From contig CM019693.1 in NCBI GenBank assembly GCA_009760885.1, positions 47,622,751 through 47,686,750 of the forward strand: DNA of 64,000 nucleotides. Direction: 5' to 3'. Both the position numbers and the translations under genes were made by a program. This DNA is from Achatina immaculata (taxonomy: Eukaryota > Mollusca > Gastropoda > Stylommatophora > Achatinidae). This document shows, in pieces, positions 33,893 to 44,623 of the stretch; positions within the stretch are counted from its first letter, which is position 1, and each line of letters starts with the position of its first letter. A model generated the notes under the pieces. That model did no database searches, had not been told where the DNA came from, and saw nothing but the letters and a program-made list of their open reading frames with translations.

Positions 33893-34600
33893 TCTAACCA
33901 CGTCAAGTTAGTGCTCGTTTTCCATCTCATGGTTAAATTAGACAATTCTCTTTTACCACGTCAAGTTAGTGCTCGCTTTCCATCTCATGGTTAAATTAGA
34001 CAATTCTCTTTTACCACGTCAAGTTAGTGCTCGTTTTCCATCTCACGATTAAATTAGACAATTCTCTTTCACCACGTCAAGTTAATGCTCTCTTTCCATC
34101 TCACGGTTAAATTAGATAATTCTCTTTCACCACCTACAACTGTTACAACTTGTCGCTGATACCTGCGAGACCGTCTCAGATCTCTTCCATATCTTGAGTT
34201 ACAATCATGTAATAAGAAATCCTGCCTAGTTTGGAAGTAAAGAATGCAGTCTCATTGTGACGCTGTGTCATCTGCCCTGTAATCTGGGAAATAAAATCGA
34301 TTACCTTCCCCTGAACTACTCTCTTGCTTCATGAGGATCTACGTATATAACCCTTGCGCGCAAGGGAAAGATTAGTCTTTGACTAGGTAACTGCATCCAG
34401 AAACGTCTTTATAACATCTCCCAGAATGCTTCCAAGTTAGTTCCAAATCTTGGGGTAAGAGAGGCTTCCAAGTCTATCCGGTATATTAACCTGGATCTGA
34501 TGACAGAAATGGCATGGAGCTTGAAAAACCGCTTCATGCATGAGTGTGCAACTCTGGAATTACCTGCTTTAAATTCCAGCCTTAGCTCATTCCCTCCCGT
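33893..34600 (+). mobile_element. decayed PLE whose coding segment is expanded into a 62-bp tandem repeat
   Basis: 33893-34130 holds four copies of CACGTCAAGTTAGTGCTCGT + TTTCCATCTCATGGTTAAATTAGACAATTCTC. Read forward a unit gives VKLVLVFHLMVKLDNS, close to VKLVLPFHLHGQIVKK of the intact PLEs. Downstream, 34255-34345 reads CPVIWEIKSITFP and LLHEDLR, and 34380-34560 has diverged GIY-YIG-side sequence. This is an older PLE with many stops. Confidence 0.7.
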
Positions 34601-34896
34601 CTGCCTTTTATTTGTTTCTTAACTTCTGTCTTCTACTTTTAACTTAAATCTTGAATCCTTCATATTTACTCTTGTCAAATTTTCTGTTTTACCCATTTCT
34701 TTCTTGGCTGGATCACATTTAAAATCTTCCCACTTCCATCTCTTCCCCCAATTTTCTTTACTGTCAGCCAGACTGTTTTAAAGTTTTCAAACCTACATGT
34801 AAAGCGTGCACCAATCTTTTGTACTTTCTTAGAAAGTGAAGACGAAGTACTCAGACTGATGTCTGAAGGTGACTGACTCGTAGCTGACTAAAATTC
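34601..34896. other. probable PLE 3' UTR remnant
   Basis: Pyrimidine-rich DNA like the PLE 3' UTRs. No closer match is visible. Confidence 0.35.
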
Positions 34897-35130
34897 AACT
34901 GAACCTCTCGGCTGTTTCCCCTGGAAGCCAAGATTCAACGATACCTCTCGGCTGTTTCTCCTGGAAGCCAAGATTCAACTGAACCTCTCGGCTGTTTCCC
35001 CTGGAAGCCAAGATTCAACTGAACCTCTCGGCTGTTTCCTCTAGAAGCCAAGATTCAACTGTACCTCTCGGCTGTTTCCCCTGGAAGCCAAGATTCAACT
35101 GTACCTCTCGGCTGTTTCCCCTGGAAGCAG
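34897..35130. repeat. 40-bp minisatellite
   Basis: Six copies of CCTCTCGGCTGTTTCCCCTG + GAAGCCAAGATTCAACTGAA. Confidence 0.95.
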
Positions 35131-35360
35131 GCTGTAGTCCTGCCAAATGAATAAGAATCGAAATGGTAAGGCAAATCCGGGCCTAAAAGGTCAAATCAAA
35201 TTGAACGTGTCGAGTAAAAGAAAACAGCAGAGTTATCGCATCTTTGATGCAAACTATGACATAATGCAGTCAGTATCATAGTGAGGAAGAAGAAGAAAAA
35301 GAAAAAGAAGAAAAAGTACTTTCCTTCTCTATAGCCTTCTTAGGCTCCGTACTAGCATTG
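35131..35360. other. no gene seen
   Basis: Unique DNA with a GAAGAAAAAG run near 35285-35310. Confidence 0.4.
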
Positions 35361-35665
35361 TTTGAAATGGAAGAGACTGTACAGTTTCTGCAAGACAAAG
35401 GGCAGTCAACTGACGATTCACTATTGTTTGATCAGTTCACACATCTGAAGCATTGTGTTGAAGCAGTATTCACATAGGAGAAGGGCAACTGGGATAGCAG
35501 ATACAACCAGGAGAAGTGGGCCTATTTCTTTGGGCAGTCTGAATCTTTGAAGCAGTACTTGGAGTTACTGTGTGAATTTATCTGTAGTGTTCCTGGACAC
35601 ATTGCCAGCGTCATCTCTAATGATTGTGCAATGGACAGAAGAACGAAATCGCATTCACGTCTCAA
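35361..35665 (+). pseudogene. possible hAT transposase C-terminal fragment
   Basis: A forward frame with one stop reads DDSLLFDQFTHLKHCVEAVF, then EKWAYFFGQSESLKQYLELL and CEFICSVPGH. This resembles the hAT dimerisation region, where an (L/F)FDEF-type segment precedes W..FF and a LSVPGS motif. The ERxFS motif that should follow is not kept. It is fused at about 35665 to a family D fragment. Confidence 0.4.
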
Positions 35666-36480
35666 TAGTCTGTCAATCATTTGCATGTCACTTGCGGAAC
35701 GTTGCCATCCTATCAGCACTCCTGTAGGCCTCTCGGTTGTAAGCAAGACGCCCTGCAGCTGATGCATCCACATGCAGATTACCAACGATGTCTTGCAGCC
35801 ATCTTCGCCTTGGTCTTCCTCTCTTTCTTTTTTCCATTATGTACTCTTCATGCCATACGTTTCAACAGTCGAAGCAATAATCAAACGTGCCTTTAATTAT
35901 CGAATGAACTGATCAGATTTCTATGATTATATCAGTCAGCGGCAAAATCTTCTTTCCAGAACTTTGAAGTCGGATAAATACTAGAAGCAGGACTAGGACG
36001 GCAAGATGACGGAGGAACTTGAAGATAAATATCTGACATTAAAATACATTCGTAATCAGATAAACAATTATCTGCATCCTGTGACTTATTTTTGAGCTAT
36101 TTCAATGCCTTTCCAAGACGGTCTTCTCTAATTTCTCATGACGTATAATGTGTCCAAAATATTTAAGTTTTCTCTGTTTAATCTTCCTTACCAGCCAACC
36201 GTCTTCAATATTAAGTTGTTGTAGTATGGATATTTGTTCTTTTTTTTTGTGTCCATGATATTTGAAGGACTATTCTATAGCATTTACATTCAAAGGCATT
36301 TATGTGTTTCTCAGCTGTTTTGTTAAGTGTCCAGGTCTCACAGGCATATGTTGCAATGGGATAGGTGCATGCCCTTAAAAATCTTATTATTGTAGTTCTG
36401 TCTGCAAGACATCGTTGATAACCTGCAAATGGACGTATCAATAGCAGGCCATCTTGCTTACAACCGAGAGGCCTACAGGA
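35666..36480 (-). mobile_element. LINE family D, 3' fragments
   Basis: 35666-35850 and 36095-36480 are diverged copies of 54335-54770, with shared phrases such as CTTCGCCTTGGTCTTCCTCT and GTCCAGGTCTCACAGGCATA. The - strand frame near 36380 reads ATYACETWTLNKTAEKHINA, the post-catalytic RT region. The stretch 35850-36095 is unique. Confidence 0.75.
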
Positions 36481-36690
36481 GAGCTGTTAGGGAGGTAAAG
36501 TTCCACAAGGAAAATGACAGACTGACTGAGAGGCCTACAGGAGAGCTGTTAGGGAGGCAAAGTTCCACAAGGAAAATGACAGACTGACTGAGAGGCCTAC
36601 AGGAGAGCAGTTAGGGAGGCAAAGTTCCGCAAGGAAAATGACAGATTGACTGAGAGGCCTACAGGAGAGCTGTTAGGGACATGCAAATGA
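36464..36690. repeat. 62-bp array made of the family D 3' terminus
   Basis: Three and a half copies of GAGAGGCCTACAGGAGAGCT + GTTAGGGAGGCAAAGTTCC + ACAAGGAAAATGACAGACTGACT. In sense orientation this is the extreme 3' end of family D (compare the reverse complements of 54335-54400 and 61325-61385), including its (CTGA)n tail. Confidence 0.9.
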
Positions 36691-37837
36691 CTGACTGACC
36701 GTGAGTCCTCATTACAAAGTGAATGTCCCCAAATTGTCAAAACAAAAATTCCACTTTTTTAATTCTAAAAAAAGGAATATCCACTGCATACTTGACATAA
36801 TAAACATTTGAAGTCGTTTTTAAAGCTTCAGTTTAGTATAGTGAAAAAATCCATAAAACTGCACGGCAAAACCTTAATTTTAATTTTAATTGACCTTTAT
36901 TAAAGCAAAACTCTGGCCTGTGTGAAACGCGTCTGTAGCAACGGCTTTGTTATTAATGAACAAAACTTCTTGTTCATTTCAGGTTTTCTTCTGAAGTTTT
37001 CTCGATTTAGTGGAGTATAAAAGTTTTCACTTGAGTGCCAAGCACGAAACTGTTATCTTTGTGCCCAGAACTGGGTTCAGACTTCTTTCGGGGAGCAGAG
37101 CTGCAGGATGTGGTCAGTAATGTGGATGGCTGTTTCACATGTTTATTCTTGGGTGTGACATGTCGACGTGGTACAGGTGTGCTCGCGCTCCACAGTGTGT
37201 AGTCTGAAGATGGTGTTTGTTTTTTCGTAACGTACAAGTCATCTGACCGTTAGATGGTGGATTGTGCTGGTTAGTCCATAGCTTCATTATAGTTTTGTCT
37301 TCACTGTGTGTGACAGGGTGTTGATGTTGTGATTCCCTGCTACCAGTTTAGGCAAGTTTGTCAGCGTCTTCATTTCAGAACAAAACACAGTGTAATGGGA
37401 TCTACTGGATCACAATCGACTTTTTTCTGACAAAGTGTGCACAACATTTACACTGTGTATATTTCTAGGCAATCTTGATTTAGTGGCGTATAAAAGTTTT
37501 CATTTGAGTGTCAAGCACGAAGCTGTTATCACATTAGGCTGCACGCAAGGTGGGCTGCACGCAAGGTATTATGCTCGCGTTTAATTTATCCCCCCCCCAC
37601 GTTATAACTAAATTGTTCTGCCCCAGGGATGAGTCATTTATTTTGACGTGAATGTGACGCGTAATTACAGTCTGAGAGTCATAATAATCATCATCATAAC
37701 CATCATAATAACCACCATCACAGACACCATCATAATTATCATTGATTCACATGGTAAAGATTTTGAGTGTACCTTCTGGCTAATAAATCACTGTCTGTTG
37801 CCATGTCTGTCATGTTGGTTTCTGCCAGTTATATCAT
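36691..37837. other. unrecognised region with an internal direct repeat
   Basis: A ~55-bp segment (TATAAAAGTTTTCA, TGAGTG, CAAGCACGAA, CTGTTATC) occurs at about 36998-37055 and 37482-37530. A - strand ORF (37237-37007, 76 codons) is rich in Lys, Ser, Pro and Thr, a composition seen in LINE ORF1 tails. A (CATCAT)-type stretch follows at 37680-37740. No identification. Confidence 0.4.
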
Positions 37838-38330
37838 ATAGACTATGATATGAATGCTAAGTAACATGTAGACCATGATATGTATGCTAAGTAACATGTA
37901 GACTTAGACTATGATATGAATCATAAGTAACATATAGACTATGTTATGAATGCTAAGTAACATGTAGACTGTGATATGAATGCTAAGTAACATGTAGACT
38001 ATGATATGAATGCTGAGTAACATGTAGACTATGAATGCTAAGTAACATGTGGACTGATATGAGTGCTAAGTAACATGTAGACTATGAATGCTAGATAGTT
38101 ATGTAGACTATGATTTTAATGTAATCATTTAAACTGTGACTGTCAGGTAATCATACATATTATGAGTGACAGGTAATCATATAGATTATGAATGACAGGT
38201 AATCATAAAAATTATGAATGACAGGTAATCATAAAAATTATGAATAACAGGTAATCATAAAAATTATGAATGACAGGTAATCACGTTGATTGCAATTTTT
38301 TTGGTAATCATGTAGACTGTGACTGATTGA
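37838..38330. repeat. ~30-bp minisatellites, two related units
   Basis: Eight copies of AAGTAACATGTAGACTATGA + TATGAATGCT pass gradually into copies of GAATGACAGGTAATCATAAA + AATTAT. Confidence 0.9.
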
Positions 38331-38484
38331 TTGATCGATCATAAGAGGTAGCATAACTGCAGCCAGGACATTCCCATATCTGGTCCACTGCCCATTCCAG
38401 TAATTAATGTAAAGTGTGTATACTTATTGTCCCAGTTAACCATTCATTCATTGCTACCATTCACAAAATGAAATTGATTAATGT

Positions 38485-38635
38485 CATAAAAAAAAACCCA
38501 CATTACACTCATCAAATCTCACAGTAAATTTAAAAAAAAGAAAAACAAATTACATTCATCAAATGTCCCAATAAATAAAAAATAAAAACACATTACATTC
38601 ATCAAATCTTCCAGTAAATGAAACTTATTATCTGA
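38485..38635. repeat. short ~55-bp array
   Basis: Three imperfect copies of ACATTACATTCATCAAATCT followed by CAGTAAAT and A-rich sequence. Confidence 0.7.
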
Positions 38636-39414
38636 GGTGAAAAAAAATCAATTTTTGGCCCAAATTTGGGTCTTGGCTTCCTAATTAAGAATGTTGTCTC
38701 AGAGCATCAATTACAGTAGCCAGGATTTTGCTAAACCTGGGACACAAGTATAAAATAAATCCAAATTATCTAAAAATATTCAAATATTTTTCTAATAACA
38801 AAATTCTGTACATGAATTTCATCATGAAGTAATTGTGGACCTCCTTTTTTTACTTTATTAAAAAAAAAAATAGATCAGATTTGGTCAAATTTTCAGTTTT
38901 GTATTTTTCATATTGTTTCTGTCAACTGACAGCTTGCAAGCAAAATTCTAATGAGAACATTCAAACATTAATGAAAATATTCTGAAGGGTCATAACTGAT
39001 TCTAGTAATAGTGGCTTTCTTCTGGTATATTCTCTGGTTTTTTTTTTCTGAACTGAGTTTTTTTATTCCTGTCAACATTTTTCTTTTTTCCTTCAATGAA
39101 AGTAATACATTACCATAAAATATATAAGTTGGTGGATATTTTGTACACATATTGTGTGGCAGTTAATGTTTACAAACATGTCTACATATCACATGTCAAT
39201 TTGCACATATTATATAACTGTATATCATTTGATAGTTTGCATTTAGCATCTATCAACAATCACCTGACAGTTCTTTTCCACACAGGTACCTGACAGTTCA
39301 TAATTTTTATATTTCTAAAAACAGAATGACTGGAAAAAAAAACCATGGCCAGATTTTTTTCTGTGTGGCATTCATTTCCAAGAGCTGTTAGCTTGCAGCT
39401 GCAGGGAGAGTACC
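38636..39414. other. no gene seen
   Basis: AT-rich DNA. ORFs of about 60 codons on both strands overlap and show no features. A 5' non-coding exon of CCDC157 could lie here but cannot be placed. Confidence 0.4.
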
Positions 39415-40373
39415 ATCTATGCTTATTTTACATCCTTCCCATGCTGTTAAATGTCACATAGGGCTTGCATAGTTGTTTGCCAAGTTTTCATGTTTTCAGC
39501 AAGTTTTTCAACTTCATCAGGGAATGTTATGCCAACTAAACTGGCTTCTCGTAACAATGTCCTCTTTAGAGTTTCATGTGGTCAACCTCTTTTTCTTTGA
39601 CCTGTTGTGCTCAACTTGATAGCTTGTGATGTTATTCTCTGATTGTTTCTTCTCATCACATGGCTTACATATGTCCCTCTTCTTTTTATGATCACCCATG
39701 AGACAGGTTGTTGTTTTGCTCATCTGTCTTCTCTCTGTTGTTGTTCTTAAATTTGTTCCCCTTTATACCGAGTATTTTCCTGAGGCATTTGTTTTCAAGA
39801 GTCTAATTTCTTGTCTATTTTTTAGTTGATTTCCAGCTTTCACATGCATAAATGAGGGTGGATATCACATTTGAATTGAATAATCTTAACTTGGTTTTTG
39901 TGCTTATAAGTTTTGAATTCCATATGTTCTCAAGATTTTTGAAGGACAATGCTGCTTTTTCAATTCTAATTCTAATTTCATTTCTGGTGTCACCACCCTG
40001 GTCAGTGTAGCAGCCAAGGTATGCAAATTGGTTTAATTTATCAACAGCTGTTCCTTCTGTGTATGTTTTTCCTTCTTGATTAATGAGAAGTTTCATTATT
40101 TTTGTTTTGTCTTTGTTAATTTCAAGACTTATTTTACTAGCCAAGGAAGACAGGGAATCTGTTTTTTTCCTGCATCAATTTCACATTGTCATTGATAAGA
40201 GTTATGTCATCTGCAAAATCAAGATCTTCTATTTGGGTCCCATGTACCCAATCAATGTCAGTTTTACCTGTACAGCATCTTTTCATTATAAAGTCTATGG
40301 CAGTTCCAAAAAGCAATGGAGATAATACACATTCTTGTTTCATGTCTGTTTTAATCTGAAACCATTCGCTCAT
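39415..40373 (-). mobile_element. RTE-like LINE family B, 3' half
   Basis: Longest family B copy. On the - strand, 40373-40137 reads DMKQECVLSPLLFGTAIDFI and IEDLDFADDITLI (catalytic Asp pair). After a frameshift, 40144-39815 reads MASKISLEINKDKTKIMKLL, AYLGCYTDQGGD, LENIWNSKL, TKLRLFNSNVISTLIYACES. The 3' UTR runs to about 39415. It ends about 300 bp before the first CCDC157 coding exon, on the opposite strand. Confidence 0.88.
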
Positions 40374-40683
40374 TCCTTGTGATTGTTACCTGCTTGTTTC
40401 TACACAGAACTATTTCTGTGTAATAAATCCTGCCATTACATTTTTCATTAGACAGAGTATAAATGTTATACAAGATTTTGTGTAAACTCATGGTACAACT
40501 GATAAGTGTGTTAGACTACAGGGAAGTGTGTAAATATGACAGGGGTTTCTGTTGTTTCTTATGTGGAATGGTATATTTAAACAGATCTGTGTCACTCTTC
40601 CTAGTCAAGTTCTGTCTTATTTTCATGACTGAAGGTCACAGAATTTGAGTTGCTCCACTTTTTGTGTGGTGTGAATCTTCCAG

Positions 40684-40946
40684 AAGGACAACATGACATA
40701 TCTCCTTGGAAACAAAACCTGCATGGAAAGCCTGTCAGCAGATGTTCAGGACCTGCAGTGGACAATCAATGAAATCATTTCTAGAACAGGGCCAGTCCAA
40801 GCTCATTCATGGAAGTTTCCAGATAAGAAAGCCTGTGACCTTGACATTGAAGATTTGCTTGATCTCTATGACTATGACGATGATGCGGGTGACCCAGAAA
40901 CAATTCAAGTAGCTCACATTGCTCTATATGAGCTTGTCATAGACAG
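40684..40946 (+). CDS. CCDC157: CCDC157, first coding exon
   Basis: The exon begins after a 3' splice site (CTTCCAG, 40677-40683), so a non-coding exon lies upstream. The ATG at 40693 opens MTYLLGNKTCMESLSADVQD, then LQWTINEIISRTGPVQ, SWKFPDKKACDLDIEDLL, an acidic DYDDDAGDPE and ALYELVID. This matches the N-terminus of vertebrate CCDC157 (MAHLLGS.ACMESL, SWKFPDR, LVIDR), from memory. CCDC157 is a coiled-coil protein linked in mammals to spermatogenesis and membrane traffic; its role here is unknown. The exon ends ATAGACAG|GTAAGT in phase 2. This donor is the first of six in a 43-bp array running into the intron. Confidence 0.92.
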
Positions 40947-41165
40947 GTAAGTCAGGCTTTCTCTTTCTTTCTAGACTTGTTATAGACAGGTAAATTAGGC
41001 TTTCTCTTTCTTTCTAGACTTGTTATAGACATGTAAATCAAGCTATCTTTCTTTTTCTAAACTTGTCATAGACAGGTAAGTCGGGCTTTCTCTCTTTTTC
41101 TAGACTTGTTATAGACAGGTAAGTCAGGCTTTCTCTCTTTTTCTAGACTTGTCATAGACAGGTAA
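40933..41165 (+). repeat. 43-bp minisatellite across the CCDC157 exon 1 splice donor
   Basis: The unit is CTTGTCATAGACAG|GTAAGT + CAGGCTTTCTCTTTC + TTTCTAGA. Donor GT positions are 40947, 40990, 41033, 41076, 41119 and 41162, exactly 43 apart. The first 14 bases of the first unit are coding exon. Units 2, 3, 5 and 6 also have a pyrimidine tract and TAG before ACTTGT(T/C)ATAGACAG, so each looks like a 15-nt mini-exon (40975-40989, 41018-41032, 41104-41118, 41147-41161). Unit 4 has AA instead of AG. Confidence 0.95.
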
Positions 41166-41430
41166 GTCAGGCTTTCTATTTCATTTTACACTTGTTAGTT
41201 AGGTTGCTTGTCTCATTTCTAAACTTCTGAGTAAGGTTGGGTGTCACATTCTCAGACTTGTGAGTGAGGTCATCTGTCTCATTCTTGGACTTGGGTGAGG
41301 TCATCTGTCTCATTCTTGGACTTGTAAATGATGTTGCCTGTTTCATTCTCAGACAGACTTCAGAAGGAGCTTACCTGTCTAATTCTCAGACTTGTGAATG
41401 AGGTTGCCTGTCTTATTCCCAGATTTGTTC
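41166..41430. repeat. degenerate continuation of the donor array
   Basis: About six diverged ~40-bp units with (C/A)TTGTGAGTGAGGTCATCTG and TCTCATTCTTGGACTTG. They look like decayed copies of the 43-bp unit. Confidence 0.65.
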
Positions 41431-42138
41431 ATTTTATCCTCTTTTAAACATCGTTTGCCACCCGAACAGTTATATGTTATATAATGTGTATGTTGGTTAT
41501 AAGCACTGTCACAGTATATACGGTCCTACTGATTACTTTAAGTGTAAGGGATCTTCTTCAGGTACATTTCATTTTTGGTGATGCCCCTTGCTTTAAATAT
41601 TTATAGTTTTGGATGAACTTTGACTGAAAAAAATGTTTCTTAATATAAGAACATCAAGCATAAACATTTTGAATTTAAATAATTTTTATTTTCTAATGGA
41701 GCATTGTATGACTGCTGTGTTGTGACATGAGATCTGAGATTACAGGATTTGTATATTGTACAGAGATACAGAACAAATGTAAGATTGCTATGTTATGACA
41801 TGAGATCTGAGATTACAGGATTTGTATATTGTACAGAGATACAGAACAAATGTAGGATTGCTATTTTGTGACATGATATCTGAGATTACAGGATTTATAT
41901 ATTGTACAGAGATACAGGACAAATTAAAAGGAATCTCTTTATTTCACTGTTGGTGCAGCATAGCAAAAAAAAAAAAAAATAGGCAAACGCATAAACCAAA
42001 ACACAATAACAAAAAATAAGTAATTAAGATGTTAGAATTAACTAAGTTTCTGCTCAAGATGTTTTTCAGTTTGTTGAAGAAATTGACAGAGTTTTTGATT
42101 ATCATGGGACCCTTATGTTTGGAAATGTTTATAAACAG
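41431..42138. other. rest of CCDC157 intron 1 with a 73-bp array
   Basis: Three copies of a 73-bp unit lie at about 41714-41925 (GATCTGAGATTACAGGATTT, TGTACAGAGATACAGAACAA). The rest is AT-rich. The intron ends TAAACAG at 42138. Confidence 0.75.
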
Positions 42139-42322
42139 GCTTATCTTGCTGATACAAGCAGTGTCCAAGTTCTGTAGTGACCATTTTAGTGCTGCTAATG
42201 TGCTGATCACACAGAATACAGGACCAGACTCAAAAATGGCAGGATCGGTTGGTTTGGTAATCAGACAATACTGGACACAGATGATGAAGCTTCAAGCATT
42301 GTATCATCAGACACTTTCCGAG
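42139..42322 (+). CDS. CCDC157: CCDC157, coding exon 2
   Basis: 184 nt. With the AG from exon 1 it restores an Arg codon and reads RLILLIQAVSKFCSDHF, a SANVLITQNTGPDSKMAG stretch, SVGLVIRQYWTQMMKLQALY and HQTLSE. The human homologue reads LVIDRLLLLLQS and later GLTVRRFWDSLLRL at the same places (from memory), which fixes the splice site inside a longer open frame. The donor is TTTCCGAG|GTAATT, phase 0. Confidence 0.9.
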
Positions 42323-42384
42323 GTAATTTATAATTTTGTGAAGTTATCTTAAATATTGGAAACATTCTGCATGAGTAGTTGATT

Positions 42385-42610
42385 TAATGTATCATTAAAA
42401 ACATGTGAATGTGAAGTTTATCCTGATTTATGTTTCAGTAAAATGTGAATGTAAAGTTTATCCTGGTTTATGTGTCAGCAAAGTATGTGAATGTGAAGTT
42501 TAACCTGGTTTATATGCCAGCTAGGTACGTGAATGTGAAGTTTACCCCAGTTTAAGCACCAGGAAAACACATGAATATGAAGTTTATCCTGGTTTATGTG
42601 TTATTGAAGG
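42385..42610. repeat. ~45-bp minisatellite in CCDC157 intron 2
   Basis: Five imperfect copies of GTGAATGTGAAGTTTATCCT + GGTTTATGTGTCAGCAAA. Confidence 0.9.
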
Positions 42611-42774
42611 TGACAAGATATATTTTGCTGTTGTCTACTTTACAATTTTTTTTTCTCACAATTTCATTGAAAAAAATGTTAGTATTGTGTTATATTCATT
42701 TGTGTGACTCACCAACAGTTGTCTCATTAGACTAGTTGTCATGTAACAATAGACTGATCATCATATAACATTGT

Positions 42775-43495
42775 AACTTTAGACTGACACACTTATAAGG
42801 AACCTACAACTGAACATATAAACTAAGAAGACTGATAAGGATCTACAATGGAACATATAAACTAAGAATATTGACACACATGTAAGGAACCTACAATGGA
42901 ACATATAATCTAAGAAGATTGACACACATAAGGAAACTACAGTGGAACATTTAAACTAAGAAGACTGACACACATATAAGGAAACTACAGTGGAACATAT
43001 AAACTAAGAAGACTGATACACATATAAGGAAACTACAGTGGAACATATAAACTAAGAAGACTGATACACTTATAAGGAAACTACAGTGGAACATATAAAC
43101 TAAGAAGACTGATACACATATAAGGAAACTACAGTGGAACATATAAACTAAGAAGACTGATACACATATAAGGAAACTACAGTGGAACATATAAACTAAG
43201 AAGACTGATACATATAAGGAAACTACAGTGGAACATATAAACTAAGAAGACTGATACACATATAAGGAAACTACAGTGGAACATATAAACTAAGAAGACT
43301 GATACACATATAAGGAAACTACAGTGGAACATATAAACTAAGAAGACTGATACACATATAAGGAAACTACAGTGGAACATATAAAATAAGAAGACTGACA
43401 CACATATAAGGAAACTACAGTGGAACATATAAACTGAGAAGACTGACACACATATAAGGAAACTACAGTGGAACATATAAACTGAGAAGACTGAA
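42775..43495. repeat. ~47-bp minisatellite in CCDC157 intron 2
   Basis: About 15 copies of ACACATATAAGGAAACTACA + GTGGAACATATAAACTAAGAAGACTG. Long - strand ORFs (to 99 codons) here are repeat artefacts. Confidence 0.97.
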
Positions 43496-43519
43496 ATGTC
43501 ACTCTAAATGGCCAGGATT

Positions 43520-43825
43520 TATGCAACACTTATATATGATAAAACAGACACTGACAATCCTATCTCAAATTGATGCAGCATTTATATATAGTAAGACAGA
43601 CACTGACAGTCCTTTCTTAGATTGATACAACACTTATATATGAATAGACAGATGCTTACAATCCTTTCTTAGATTGATACAACACTTATATATGATAAGA
43701 CAGACGCTTACAATCCTTTCTTAGCTTGATAAAACACTTATATATGATAAGACAGATGCTGACAATCATTTCTTAGCTTGATAAAACACTTATATATGAT
43801 AAGACAGACGCTGCCACTCCTGACT
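43520..43825. repeat. ~57-bp minisatellite
   Basis: Five copies of ACACTTATATATGATAAGAC + AGACGCTTACAATCCTTTCTTAG + TTGATA. Confidence 0.92.
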
Positions 43826-43884
43826 CAAGTGCTGTAGTAGTCTAGAAGTGTGAAGGCACTAGTACTTCACACCAATACTTTGTG

Positions 43885-44025
43885 AAAATCTCTATGGGTC
43901 ACACCCAAAATTCATGAAAATCTCTATGGGTCACACCCAAAATTCATGAAAATCTCTATGGGTTACATCCATAATTCATGAAAATCTCTATAGGTCATAC
44001 CCATACTTCATGAAAATTTCCGTGG
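43885..44025. repeat. 32-bp minisatellite
   Basis: Four copies of CATGAAAATCTCTATGGGTC + ACACCCAAAATT. Confidence 0.92.
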
Positions 44026-44029
44026 GATG

Positions 44030-44590
44030 TGGATATTATATATGACAGCATTTACATATGACAGCACATATATATGATAGCATTTATGAATGACAGCACT
44101 TATGTGTGACAGTATTTATTTATATTAGCATTTGCATGTGACAGCACTTATATGTACGATAGCATTTGCATGTGACAGCACTTATATATATATATATGAT
44201 AGGATTTGCATGTGACAGCACTTATATTATGACAGCATTTACATGTGACAGCACTTATATGTATGACAGTACTTACATGTGACAGCACTTATATGTATGA
44301 TAGATTTGATTATAGTACAAGTTTTACAGCAGTTACCGTCACAGTTATGTACATCTGATAGTGACAGCACTTATATGCTACAGCACTGATGTGTGATAGT
44401 ATTACATATAACAGCACTTACATGTGACATCACTGATGTATGACAATATTTGTATGTGACAGCACTTATGTGCAGCAGCACTCATATTTTTATATGTGCC
44501 AGCACTTAAGTGCGGCAGCACTCATATTTTTATATGTGGCAGGACTTATGTGCGGCAACACTCATGTTTTTATATGTGGCAGCTTAAGTT
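44030..44590. repeat. irregular GACAGCACTTATATG array
   Basis: Many diverged units of GACAGCACTTATATGTATGA and GACAGCATTTACATGT, of 16-35 bp, ending close to the exon 3 acceptor. Confidence 0.85.
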
Positions 44591-44623
44591 TTTCTTACAT
44601 TTTTTTTTCACTTGCTTCACCAG

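Noticed and set aside
42951..43529. ORFs encoding FHCSFLICVSVFLVYM repeats that look like a membrane protein
   Set aside because: Pure translation of a ~47-bp minisatellite on the - strand; no start context or non-repeat domain.
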